Positions 21,749 to 32,334 of a stretch of DNA of 64,000 bases are shown piece after piece. This stretch comes from Eleusine coracana subsp. coracana (taxonomy: Eukaryota > Streptophyta > Magnoliopsida > Poales > Poaceae), in the NCBI GenBank assembly GCA_032690845.1, contig CM064429.1, positions 15,594,569 to 15,658,568 of the forward strand. Reading direction: 5' to 3'. A program made the translations under genes and the position numbers. The number at the start of each line of letters is the position of its first letter. Position 1 is the stretch's first letter. Below the pieces are notes generated by a model. The model ran no database searches, was not told the DNA's origin, and was given only the letters and a program-made list of their open reading frames with translations.

Positions 21749-23460
21749 TTACCTGATGTGGACATCACCCTTATGGATACACCCAGCACTCCACCAACTA
21801 ACATGCAAGTTCATGCGCGACAATTCAATTTACGGGTGAGCTCGTTCCTAATGATTTCTTTAGGTGATTTTAAGAACATATGGCTACCTAATGAATTAAT
21901 TATTGTTAGGAACCATGGAGATGATGATGAGATAGCTGGGGAGGTGATTGCAGGCGTGATAGGCCAGGAAGGACGTCCAAGCCAAGGTGGAGGCCCAATC
22001 AAAACTGACTTTGAGTCTGTTTCGGGACCCAGGATCAGTATGCACTTAAATGGATGCCTAGGATGCATACAGACTCGGATTTAGACGTTCTACATATGCC
22101 TAGAAAGAAAAAAAAAGACCATTCCAACTCAACTGGTCCTATATCAAAATTCCAACCAGTTGGGTTGGAAAGGTCTTTTCGTTATCTTTCTAGGCATATA
22201 TAGAGCATCCAAATCCGAGTCCGTATGCGTCCTGGGCGTCCGTTTTAGTGCAGACTGGTCCTGGGCTCCGAAACAGACTCGAAGTCGGTTTTGATTGGAC
22301 CTCCACCTTGGCTTGGACGTCCTTGCTGGCCCATCACGTCTCCAATCACCTCCCCAGCTATCTCATCATCATCTCCATGGTTTCTAACAACAATTAATTC
22401 ATTAGATAGCAATCTATTCTCAAAACCACACAATAAAAATATTAGAAACGATCTCACCTGTAAATTTAGGTGATGCACATGAACTTTCATCTTAGTTGGA
22501 GGAGTGTTGTGTGTATCCATGAGTGTGATGTACTCATCATTCTCCCCCTTTTGAATTAGAGTCGTCCTCGACTCGATCCCATCTCTTTCTCCCAATAACG
22601 GTCTCAAATCTGAAATATAAAATATAGAACTATTCCCAAACTTGGGATGCACCTCGTGTTTATATGTGTTATGAAAATTATCATCACAATGTGAAACCAC
22701 AATAGGAACCATAGAGATGATGATGAGATAGCTGGGGAGGTGATTGGAGGCATGATGGGCCAGAAAGGATATTCAAGCCAAGGTAGAGGCCCAATCAAAA
22801 CCCACTTTGAGTCCGTTTCGGGGCCCAGGACAAGTCTGCACTAAAATGGACGCCTAGGATGCGTACAGACTCGAATTTATACGTTCTACATATGCCTGCA
22901 AATATAACGAAAAGACCTTTCCAACCCAACTAGTCCTATGTCAAAATTCATCATGAGTCGCCAGAAATCGCCAAAACAATTCGATATCCAAAATCTGTTC
23001 TTGTGCTGCGACACCGTAATCAGCCTTTGGACCGTGTATTGAGTTGAGCCCACTTAGGGCTGCGTCCAAGGGGTGGTGCACGACCCTAGGATCCTCATAT
23101 ACAGCCGTGCCTCTTTATTAGGGTTTGGGTTTTGCTTAGATTATTTTGTTGATAACAGTTTTGCCGTTTCATCGACTTGTGATTTGTGAGATCCCAACTT
23201 GTGAGATTCATCATATACTTGTAAATTTGGTTGCATTCTTCTTTGTTCTTGCTTGTGTTCATGATTTGCAGGCAAGGATAAGCCTTCTTGGCGAGGTCAA
23301 CCGTGCAACACCGGTTGATAACAAGAGGAGACGTTGTGCTGCGATTGCAGGGTTCAGAATGTGTCGTTCGGAAGCCAGATCGATTTGTGTATCGCCTCCG
23401 CCTTAATCAAGATTATTAGAACCTATCGGAAGAATGAGAACCCTTGTCCACATCACTACT
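21749..23460 (+). mobile_element. B3: rearranged B-family LTR with internal inversion
   Basis: The unit proper is 21754-23455, running from TGATG to CACATCA. It consists of a forward LTR start (21754-about 22139), an inverted part that runs back through the LTR start (22539), polypurine tract and about 160 bp of internal sequence (to about 22705), then forward LTR again to the end. The flanks TTACC (21749-21753) and CTACT (23456-23460) agree at three of five positions; they could be a target duplication altered by two transitions. The inverted arm carries the B2-type internal sequence. Confidence 0.8.
21754..22539. repeat. Long inverted repeat (hairpin) of B-family LTR
   Basis: Arms of about 385 bp (21754-22139 and 22155-22539) are separated by about 17 bases. 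The arms are diverged from each other but align along their full length. RNA across it would fold into a long hairpin. Confidence 0.8.
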
Positions 23461-23661
23461 TGGACAACAACCTCAGGATATCCGTACTGCTTTCCTCATT
23501 CACGGAGCCAACACCACCCTTGGCAAATTCAGCTTTGCTCTCAGCTTCAATATCTTGTGCCATCTCCTTGGACGTTGGCTTACCGCCGCCTTGTTCCTGG
23601 ATCATAGGTCTTGGTGGTGGGGCCGCCACCGCATTTTCGGTGTCACTGGTGTTGTGTTCAT
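23457..23661 (-). pseudogene. Antisense ORF of element E, upstream exon remnant
   Basis: On the minus strand an open frame of about 67 codons (ENAVAAPPPRPMIQEQ, EIEAESKAEF-like acidic text, TDILRLLSK) ends at a stop created at the B3 insertion edge. Across B3 the flank begins GGTAAGTCC, a good 5' splice site. B3 therefore seems to have inserted at or beside the splice donor of this exon. The 5' part of the exon is cut off by the A2 LTR at 23662. I do not recognise a domain. Confidence 0.5.
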
Positions 23662-25210
23662 TGTTGACTTTTGCTAAGCCATATTAATAAATCATTCCCG
23701 GCACGGGGCCAGAAACGGTTCACTAATATGTCCCAGAGTTAAGTAGGTAAAATCCGCAAGCGCACGGAGAATACCGCTGTAGCATTTCACCCGGAAGTAT
23801 TCAGGGTATCGTATTTGTTTATCCCAAAGGAAGGTTATGATCAAGAAGCGTTACTAACATATAAGATCATATTAACAATTAGCAAGGATATCTAACCAAG
23901 ACAGGCGGGTACATGATAATAACCGGGTAGTGTGACACACACAGAAGATTCCTACTAAATAAATAAAGTCTAGTGGAGGAAAGACTAGGCTAAGCTACTC
24001 CTACTATACATTCCTATACAGTTGCATAGCCTAAGTAGAATACATACAGACCCACACTCAGGTTCAGCAGTCAATAGTATAGCACTTCAGGCACGGACTT
24101 ACCCCTGCATCCACAGGCGACTTCCGCCAAGAGCCTACGCACTAGCCTAGCGGGGAGGATTTCAAAGGACGGACAGGGCTGTCACCACCTCCCGCCTACC
24201 TCAACGAACCAGTAGACTAACGAATAATTGATGCAAATCAGTCACCCAAGTACCATACTTGCATGACCAAAGAGCACTCTGCCCCTCCGCGATTACTATT
24301 AACGAGGCAGAGCTACCGTACGAATACGATCACCAAACCCATGCTATACTTTATCAGCTAAAACGAAGCATAGAGACTATAACATATAAACTAGACTATA
24401 GTGACGGTATATAACTAGCATGACAATAGTAGTATAATAAATATAAACTACTATCACACAAGTAAACTATACTATCACATATATGGATCACAATATCAAA
24501 CAAGAAACTCATGACCCAAGCACAATTATATAGAAAGAATATATATATTGATAAGAGCAAAGTCTTACAAAAGGGAAAAGATACAAGAGCCATACCAATT
24601 CCAAGTGAAGACTTGGGACTAGAGAGCTCTAGACTCAGCCTAACTCCACTAAAACTCCAAGAACTACTACTAGCAAGAGAGAAATGCTTCTTGTGGTGTG
24701 TGTTGAGTGTGAAGGCACACCCTCCTATTTATAGCCTCAATAGGTCGGCAAGGGAGCGTAACCGCCACGGAAGGCATCTCAAACCGTCATCAGGAGTCGC
24801 GGAGGAGCCAACACGTGGAAGCCCAGGCGGAGAGGGCGCCCGGCCGGGTCGGCCGACCTGACCAGGTCGGCCGACCTGGGGGTGGCCCCTCCTGGCCTGT
24901 GCTTTCTCCAGGTGGCTGTGCTGTGGGCCCTGATGTCGGTTTGCGCGGTATTACAGGGAGTTACGTCGGTTAAGTACTAAAAATGGGCCCTTCAATCCGT
25001 GTGACGTCCATGTGGCGCTCTCTGATTGGTCGAAAGTGTGTTTTCTTGCCTTTTGAGGTGTTTCCTTCACATTTCCTCCTGCATGCACAAAGTTCTCCAA
25101 GTACAAGTGGAACTATATTATTGTGATAAAGCATGCGTGTATGAAATGCCAAATTCTCCTTTATTTGAGTATAGTTGACGGTTAAAAATGGTACTTAACA
25201 GCCGTCAACA
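23662..25210 (-). repeat. Family A LTR (A2, left)
   Basis: 1549 bp, both termini intact. Its right terminus (CAACA) is joined without spacer to ORF-1-like coding sequence. Confidence 0.92.
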
Positions 25211-25517
25211 CCATAGTGCGAAAAATAGAGGCAAATTCTTCTCTCATACCTATTTTCTCGAGGAAGTCCGGATCGAAGCGTCGGGTGTGGGCGAATGGCC
25301 GTTCTCTCATGAGCGCGATGGCTTGGCCCTCGCGGTCGTCCTTGATGTCGAGATGCTCCTCGGTGATGAGCAAGGCCGGCCTTTCCTCCGGAATTTCAGC
25401 TTCGGGGTCACCATGCCCCGGACTTGGTGTGAGCTCGACGGAGGATGCTTGACTCGTGCTTGCACGAGTGCTTTTTCTCCGCTTGATTCCGGCGACTTGC
25501 TTCATTTGGTTGATCAT
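25211..25517 (-). pseudogene. ATHILA ORF-1-like gene, truncated (A2)
   Basis: The first 102 codons from ATG 25517 match the A1 and A3 copies, from the basic KRRKST region to EFASIFRTM. The frame then runs into the LTR and ends at a chance stop at 25182. The remaining 390 or so codons are deleted. Confidence 0.88.
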
Positions 25518-25801
25518 GGCTGCACACAAGAACAAACACAAGACAAGAACAAAAACAAGATCGAACAAGTGTTCGGGTGAGCGTTAGTGAAAATGACAAA
25601 CCCGAGCTTCTCCGAAATTGGTTTTCTTCTCACAACAACTTGCAAATGCACTAAAACAGAGGGGAAATATATATATTTTTTTTTTGGGTTTTTGGGGCTG
25701 TAGTAAAGTTGAAGAACACGAAATTTTGGGAGAGCAACAAGTGAGCAAAGGAGGGGAGTGAAAGATGAGCTTGGAATGGTGAAGCTCCTCCTCCTGGGCG
25801 G

Positions 25802-25930
25802 TTTTTATAGCCAAGGAAGCAAGATGGCCGTTAGAAAGGGACAGAGCAATGGCCATATAGCCGTTGGGAGAAAGGAGCACAGGAAAAGGTGGGGCCAGGG
25901 GGTCGGCCGACCCCACCAGGTCGGCCGACC
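25802..25930 (-). promoter_or_regulatory. Internal promoter candidate (A2)
   Basis: Paired GTCGGCCGAC palindromes upstream of TATAAAAA (25809-25802 on the minus strand), with the same arrangement as A1 and A3. Confidence 0.45.
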
Positions 25931-26274
25931 TGGCAGGTGGGCCTCCTGGCAGCCCCCTTTTTCCTATGTGTTCCCCAACGGCTAGGGGATTTGTCCCCTG
26001 CTGCCTTTTTGCTCAAAAAGCGCGACAAAAAATCTTTTCAAAATGGAAAGCCCAAAAACCTATTTTCTAAATTTTCAAAAATGCAAATGAGTTTTGAAAA
26101 ATTCCAAGGTGGCTGGAAAAATTCAAAAATGCAGAAATGCAGTGGTCGGGAAAAATCAAAATGTGGTGGAAAGCAAATATGCAATTAAAAGAGCAAATAT
26201 GGATAACTACCGGTTTAACCTCCCGGCGAGGACTCACCTTTTAAAGTCCGACGAGCGGGACTTTTCTCCGGCGT

Positions 26275-28704
26275 TCAGCTCGATGAAGCGTTGTCCGGTC
26301 CCGGAGATGAAGACACGGATGATGCTTCTTGTTTCACTCGCCACACCTTCTTGGTCTTTGTTGCGGTCGGTGGCTTCTCGGGCTTCGGAGGCTGTTGCTT
26401 AATGTGTGACCCTTGCCTCCTTGCCTTCATCAGTTGTTGTTGTGCAACCTTTTCCTTCTCAAGGAAGTTCTTCATGAATGTGATGAGGCTGTCCTTCTTT
26501 GGCGGAGTGACCTCCACTTCCTTGATGTTGCTTGGGTTCGGCCCGTACTTGATACGGATCATGTTGCACTGTTCTTTTCGTGGCCGAAAGTCAAACTTCT
26601 CCTCCTTGCCATTGATGTGGAAGCGGATTTCTCCGGCTCCTACATCGATGCGAGCATCCGCAGTGCTGAGAAATGGGCGTCCCAGGATGAGCGGTGTGCT
26701 CTTCCCGACGTCCATGTCAAGCACTACGAAGTCGACGGGGATGAAGCAATCCCGGATTTTCACCGGAATATCTTCGGCGGTCCCCACCGGATAGCGGACC
26801 GTTGAATCGGCCAGCTGCAGCTGCATCAGCGTGGGGGATAGTGTGGTGTAGTTGAGCTTGTCGAAGACATCCTTCGGCATGACGCTCACACTTGCCCCAA
26901 GATCACATAAGGCATGGTCGAAGTTCTGTGTCCCGATCGAGCAGGTGATCGTGGGACACCCCGGATCTTTCTTCTTCTCAGGAAGCCGGTTGAGTATAGC
27001 AGCGCTACACTCTTCCGTCAGCTTGACAATTTCTGTGGTCGGTAGTGGGCGCTTGTTGCTGATAAGATCCTTGAGGTAGCGAGCGTACGTGGGTACTTGT
27101 ATCGCATCCAGCAAGGGCACGTTGATGTGCAGCTTCTGGATCACCTCAACGAAGCGTGTGAACTGCTCGTCCACGGTGGGCTTCCTTCTTCTTTCAGGAA
27201 ACGGCATGAGGTTCGTGTCATAGAACTCATGTGGGGCCGTTTTCCTGGGCGGCAGTTCTTCTTCTTCTGCCGGCTTCTCAGCTGATGTGTCCTTTCCTGC
27301 ATGGTTAGGGTATGGCGGATCCCGAGTGGACTTACCTCCTCTCGTGGTAACCGCATTAACATTTTCTAAGGGGGTCTCGGGTTGCCCCGGGATTTTCCCC
27401 GACTCAGCAGTAGGAACAGCAGCAGCTAACTGAGCTAATTGGGTTTCTATCATTTTATTAAAGCTCAGCTGATTCTTGAGAGCAGAGGAAACACCCTCTA
27501 TCTTAGTGTGGATGCTCTCAAGAGTCCTATCAGTGGTGGCAAGCTTTTTACTGATGTTATCATTAACCTTAGCTTGACCGAGCACAAGATCTTTCAAGGA
27601 GGGCTGATTATAACCGGAATTAAAACCAGAGAAGTTGCCAGAGTTACCTCCTTGGTAGTTGGGACGTGGTGGACCCCAACTTTGACCTCCTTGTGGACGG
27701 TAGCCGTTGTTGTTGTTGTTGCCCATGAACATTGCGTCCTCACGGGTCTCAGGGCAGTCACTGCCCGAGTGTCCCGTGTTGCCACAGACCTCGCAAGTCA
27801 TACGAGCGTCTAGGGCTTTCACTTCTCCATTGGCTTGGTCGTCCATCTTCTTCATGAGAAGGTCAATCTTGGCGGCGAGCATGTCAACCTCCTTGACGGA
27901 GTGCATGCCTGGCTGGCGAGGTTGGAGGCGCTCTTCATTCCAACCTTGGTTGGACACCATCTTCTCGATCAAATCTTTTGCCTTGCTCACAGTGAGCGAG
28001 AAGAAGGCTCCACCAGCAGCAGCGTCGAGGTGGTCGCGGGCCGACGAAGTAAGCCCGTTGTAGAAGTTCTGGATGATCAGCCAATCATCCATCCCGTGGT
28101 GGGGACATGCCAGGATGTACTCCTGGAGCCTCTCCCATGCCTCAGAAATCGACTCCTTCGACTCCTGCTGGAAGCTTGAGATCCTTCCGCGGAGGGCATT
28201 GGTCTTGCCCAGCGGGAAGAACTTTGCAAGGAACGCAGCTGAACACTTCTCCCAAGTGTTCACAGCTTCAGGGTTTGCGTAGAACCACTGTCTCGCTCTC
28301 CCAAGGAGACAGAACGGGAACAGTCGAAGGCGAACAGCGTCGGGGGTGACGTCCTTCATTTTGAACGTATTGCAAATCTCCAGGAATTGCTGGAGATGAG
28401 CACTAGCGTCCTCATTGGCTTTCCCACAGAATGGGCTAGCCTGCACCATGGTGATGAGACCGGTCTTGATCTCGAAGTTCGCATCTCCCACATTGCCAGC
28501 TGGTCCCGTAGGGATGTTGGCAGCGGAGGGAGCGGAGAACTCGCGGAGGGTCTTGTCGGCCATTTGCTCAGAGCTTGATGGTGCGGGAATGACAGGTTCG
28601 ATTGGCCGAGTCTCCTTACGAGGAGGGGTGAGCCTAGCTCGTGTCCTTCTCAGGAGTGACTCAGGATCTTCAGTGAAGTTTGTCGGCAAGTCGAAACCAG
28701 TCAT
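26275..28704 (-). CDS. gag-pro: gag-protease polyprotein of A2, 809 residues
   Basis: Intact ORF from ATG 28704. An Athila-type capsid region (RARQWFYANPEA, FYNGLTSSARDHLDAAAGGAFF) is followed by a CCHC knuckle (CEVCGNTGHSGSDC) near residue 303. A linker rich in N, G and Q leads to a retropepsin-like domain with CDLGASVSVM near residue 600 and LGRPFLST. A basic tail with lysine and proline follows. It is 24 residues shorter than the A3 copy because one PPK-type repeat in the tail is lost. No RT follows: the ORF ends, and next come the internal promoter and ORF-1. The protein could assemble particles and process itself, but reverse transcription and integration would need another element. Confidence 0.92.
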   Translation of the reverse strand: MTGFDLPTNFTEDPESLLRRTRARLTPPRKETRPIEPVIPAPSSSEQMADKTLREFSAPSAANIPTGPAGNVGDANFEIKTGLITMVQASPFCGKANEDASAHLQQFLEICNTFKMKDVTPDAVRLRLFPFCLLGRARQWFYANPEAVNTWEKCSAAFLAKFFPLGKTNALRGRISSFQQESKESISEAWERLQEYILACPHHGMDDWLIIQNFYNGLTSSARDHLDAAAGGAFFSLTVSKAKDLIEKMVSNQGWNEERLQPRQPGMHSVKEVDMLAAKIDLLMKKMDDQANGEVKALDARMTCEVCGNTGHSGSDCPETREDAMFMGNNNNNGYRPQGGQSWGPPRPNYQGGNSGNFSGFNSGYNQPSLKDLVLGQAKVNDNISKKLATTDRTLESIHTKIEGVSSALKNQLSFNKMIETQLAQLAAAVPTAESGKIPGQPETPLENVNAVTTRGGKSTRDPPYPNHAGKDTSAEKPAEEEELPPRKTAPHEFYDTNLMPFPERRRKPTVDEQFTRFVEVIQKLHINVPLLDAIQVPTYARYLKDLISNKRPLPTTEIVKLTEECSAAILNRLPEKKKDPGCPTITCSIGTQNFDHALCDLGASVSVMPKDVFDKLNYTTLSPTLMQLQLADSTVRYPVGTAEDIPVKIRDCFIPVDFVVLDMDVGKSTPLILGRPFLSTADARIDVGAGEIRFHINGKEEKFDFRPRKEQCNMIRIKYGPNPSNIKEVEVTPPKKDSLITFMKNFLEKEKVAQQQLMKARRQGSHIKQQPPKPEKPPTATKTKKVWRVKQEASSVSSSPGPDNASSS

Positions 28705-28824
28705 ACACTACCCTGTTTTCACACAAAATGCAGAAAACAAAGCAAGGTTAACCTGCTTAGGAGATAGCCTTAATAATTGCAACACTACTATATACATTAG
28801 TAATTTTTCTTAAATCATACACCT

Positions 28825-28842
28825 TCCCCGGCAACGGCGCCA
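28825..28842 (-). other. tRNA-Asp primer-binding site (A2)
   Basis: Same 18 bases as in A1 and A3, eight bases from the LTR at 28851. Confidence 0.9.
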
Positions 28843-28850
28843 GAAATGCT

Positions 28851-30397
28851 TGTTGACTTTTGCTAAGCCATATTAATAAATCATTCCCGGACAGGGCCAG
28901 AAACGGTTCACTAATATGTCCCAGAGTCAAGTAGGTAAAATCCGCAAGCGCACGGAGAATACCGCTGTAGCATTTCACCCGGAAGTATTCAGGGTATCGT
29001 ATTTGTTTATCCCAAAGAAAGGTTATGATCAAGAAGCGTTACTAACATATAAGATCATGTTAACAATTAGCAAGGATATCTAACCAAGACAGGCGGGTAC
29101 ATGATAATAACCGGGTAGTGTGACACACACAGAAGATTCCTACTAAATAAATAAAGTCTAGTGGAGGAAAGACTAGGCTAAGCTACTCCTACTATACATT
29201 CCTATACAGTTGCATAGCCTAAGTAGAATACATACAGACCCACACTCAGGTTCAGCAGTCAATAGTATAGCACTTCAGGCACGGACTTACCCCTGCATCC
29301 ACAGGCGACTTCCGCCAAGAGCCTACGCACTAGCCTAGCGGGGAGGATTTCAAAGGACGGACAGGGCTGTCACCACCTGCCGCCTACCTCAACGAACCAG
29401 TAGACTAACGAATAATTGATGCAAATCAGTCACCCAAGTACCATACTTGCATGACCAAAGAGCACTCTGCCCCTCCGCGATTACTATTAACGAGGCAGAG
29501 CTACCGTACGAATACGATCACCAAACCCATGCTATACTTTATCAGCTAAACTAAGCATAGAGACTATAACATATAAACTAGACTATAGTGACGGTATATA
29601 ACTAGCATGACAATAGTAGTATAATAAATATAAACTACTATCACACAAGTAGACTATACTATCACATATATGGATCACAATATCAAACAAGAAACTCATG
29701 ACCCAAGCACAACTATATAGAATATATATATATATTGATAAGAGCAAAGTCTTACAAAAGGGAAAAGATACAAGAGCCATACCAATTCCAAGTGAAGACT
29801 TGGGACTAGAGAGCTCTAGACTCAGCCTAACTCCACTAAAACTCCAAGAACTACTACTAGCAAAAGAGAAATGCTTCTTGTGGTGTGTGTTGGAGTGAAG
29901 GCCCTCACCCTCTATTTATAGCCTCCTAACATCGGTTTCAGAGGAGTAACCGCCACGGAATCCCCCCAAACCGCCATCAGGGAGTCCTCTGGAGCCTACA
30001 CGTGGAAGGCCAGGCGGAGAGGGCGCCAGGCCAGGTCGCCCGACCTGACCAGGTCGGCCGACCTGGGGGTGGCCCCTCCTGGCCTGTGCTTTCTCCAGGT
30101 GGCTGTCCTGTGGGCCCTGACGTCGGTTCCCGCGGTATTACAGGGAGTTACGTCGGTTAAGAGCTGAAAATGGGCCCTTCAATCCGTGTGACGTCCATGT
30201 GGCACTCTCTGATTGGTCGAAAGTGTGTTTTCTTGCCTTTTGAGGTGTTTCCTTCACATTTCCTCCTGCATGCACAAAGTTCTCCAAGTACAAGTGGAAC
30301 TATATTATTGTGATAAAGCATGCGTGTATGAAATACTAAATTCTCCTTTATTTGAGTATAGTTGACGGTTGAAAATGGTACTTAACAGCCGTCAACA
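28851..30397 (-). repeat. Family A LTR (A2, right; 5' LTR on the minus strand)
   Basis: 1547 bp. It resembles the other LTRs except for a more diverged stretch around 29890-30040, where one of the two palindromes has changed (GTCGCCCGAC for GTCGGCCGAC). Flanked on the right by the LTR of D. Confidence 0.92.
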
Positions 30398-30647
30398 GTT
30401 TCCTCCAGCGCCGATCGGCGCAAGGGTCACGCCGATCGGCGCGGCTCCACACCTGGCCCATCTTCGTTACTCTTCGACTCTTTATCCATAATTGCCCTGT
30501 TTTACACCTATTTCCTGCGATTACATCCGAAATAGAACAACTACAAATATATGCAAATATGGGGCTAATTGTTAGTTCAAACCACCAAATTAAGACACAA
30601 AACATCCCTTATTGGTAGATAAAATGGGCATCTAGAAACCACAAACA
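30398..30647 (-). repeat. 3' LTR remnant of D
   Basis: 250 bp matching 53958-54207 of the 5' LTR, including the two palindromes at 30410-30419 and 30431-30440. The rest of the LTR is missing at the A2 boundary. On the minus strand it begins TGTTTGTGG after the polypurine tract. Confidence 0.88.
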
Positions 30648-30661
30648 GTTCCCCCACACTC
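30648..30661 (-). other. Polypurine tract of D
   Basis: On the minus strand GAGTGTGGGGGAAC, directly before the 3' LTR. Confidence 0.75.
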
Positions 30662-32334
30662 AAATCATTGCTACTCCTCGAGCAATACAAAATCAAATAT
30701 GTAATAAGAATTGTCACACCATCTCTCATGCAATCAATCTGAATCATCATTTTTACTCGTTATCCCACCACATAGATTTTCTCTCATCTCCTTTTAACCG
30801 ATCCGCATATCATACTTGAACTTAATCAAATCACCACAAAACTTTTTCAAAAACAATTTTAGTTCTCCTCAACTGATCTTTTAGCATCAAACATCAAGCA
30901 TTTGGTCTTCTCTAGGTCTCTCAAGTGTATTTCCTTCCCTCTCCTATCTAATCAAGGATTGTATGAGGATCTTGGAGGGCTATATAACTAATTTAAACCA
31001 TAAGATTAACCATGTCAACAATGTGCTCAATCATGCCTATTAAGAAAGAATTTTCTTGGAAAAGAACTTTTAATGGAGAAGAGGAATGTAGAATATCTAA
31101 AAGTTTCAATGAGAACAATGGCAAAGAATGAGAAATAATCAGAAATCTGCTTTCTTTGATGACCTTACTGCCTCTCAGGAAATATATATTTTTTCTTTAC
31201 CTCCTTTTTTTTTATAAACCTCTTTTTGTTTCTTTCTTTCTTTTGCAACGGTGCCGATCGGCGCAACCCTGCGCCGGTCGGCGCAGTCTATTTTCTCTTT
31301 TCTTTCATTTTTTTCTATTCCCGATATGATCAACAATTTCTGTCTTGTATCAGCAGCGGAAATTTTCTGAATTCCCTTTTTTTGAGAATATAGGTTGTAT
31401 CAAGGAGGAGAAAAAAACAAAGATGTATGGTTTTCATGATAGCAAGGAATTTAAATGGATAAGAATGGCTAGAAATACAGAGATAAACAAAATAGATCAT
31501 CCTTTCCTAACTTAGTCGAAATCATGAGCAAAAAGTTGACAAAGTTACTTACAATCCACTTAGTTCAAATGTGTAGCTTGCTCTCATTCACTCGGCTATG
31601 TAGGCATATTTAGACCTTGCTTTTGCTTTAGCTTATGATGAGTTAAAAGAAATTTTCACAAATACAAAGCTCAAACGTTAAGTGGTTATCAATAAATTCA
31701 AGTAATCAACCAATCGATCATCAGAAAGACAAGATAAATAGCATGGGGCACTTTCAATTTGACAATCGACACTAACTTTATTAAAGACAATGCAATAATT
31801 CAATCTACATAAAAGACCTAGAAGCAACTCTCAACATGACTCGTGACTCTCTTAAGCACACACACAAACTTAAATAAACACTCATTAAGAAAACTCTTAA
31901 GCACACACACAAACTTAAATAAACACTCATTAAGAAAACTCTTAAGCACACACACAAACTTAAATAAACACTCATTAAGAAAAACAAATGAGAAACTAGA
32001 CTCAAAAACACTTAAAAACTATGACTAATGGCAAAGCCCTTCCCCCACACTCAAAATTTGCAATGTCCTCATTGCAAGAGAAGAAACTCAACACACTAAT
32101 CATGCAGACCATGCCTGTTTAAGACTTGGAAAATTCGTCTTATAGTCCTTATGAGAAAAGTATAGTCCGCTTCGTTCATCTCGATTGTATCTTGGATTCT
32201 GCGGTCCACATCTCTTTGATGCCTGTAAGCACTATCTCTGTCTAGGTACAGGCGCTCAATGTTTCTTTGGCAGACAAGACAACAAGCAGGCTGTTGCAGG
32301 TTATGATTTTCAACGCTGTAAGGGGAGGCACTAT
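30662..32334 (-). other. 3' noncoding region of D
   Basis: 1.7 kb of AT-rich sequence with a palindrome pair at 31253-31282 and a 45-bp tandem repeat. A minus-strand ORF at 32362-32096 (88 codons, with C-X2-C in CLVCQ) may be a frameshifted end of the ORF upstream. I do not recognise it. Confidence 0.5.
31849..31983. repeat. Tandem repeat, 45 bp x 3
   Basis: Three near-identical units starting CTCTTAAGCACACACACAAA at 31849, 31894 and 31939. Confidence 0.95.

Larger units (their letters stand above)
23662..30397 (-). mobile_element. A2: non-autonomous Athila-like element with 3' deletion and mismatched flanks
   Basis: Read on the minus strand: LTR (30397-28851), primer site, full gag-protease ORF, internal promoter region, 5' part of the ORF-1-like gene, then directly an LTR (25210-23662). 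About 2.6 kb (the rest of ORF-1, the 3' region and the polypurine tract) is missing. The outer flanks are TTCAT within element E and GTTTC within the LTR of D. They are neither a duplication nor the same element, so the copy is a recombinant. Confidence 0.85.

Noticed and set aside
31849..31983. CRISPR-like array
   Set aside because: Three identical adjacent units with no distinct spacers. It is an ordinary tandem repeat in a plant retroelement.
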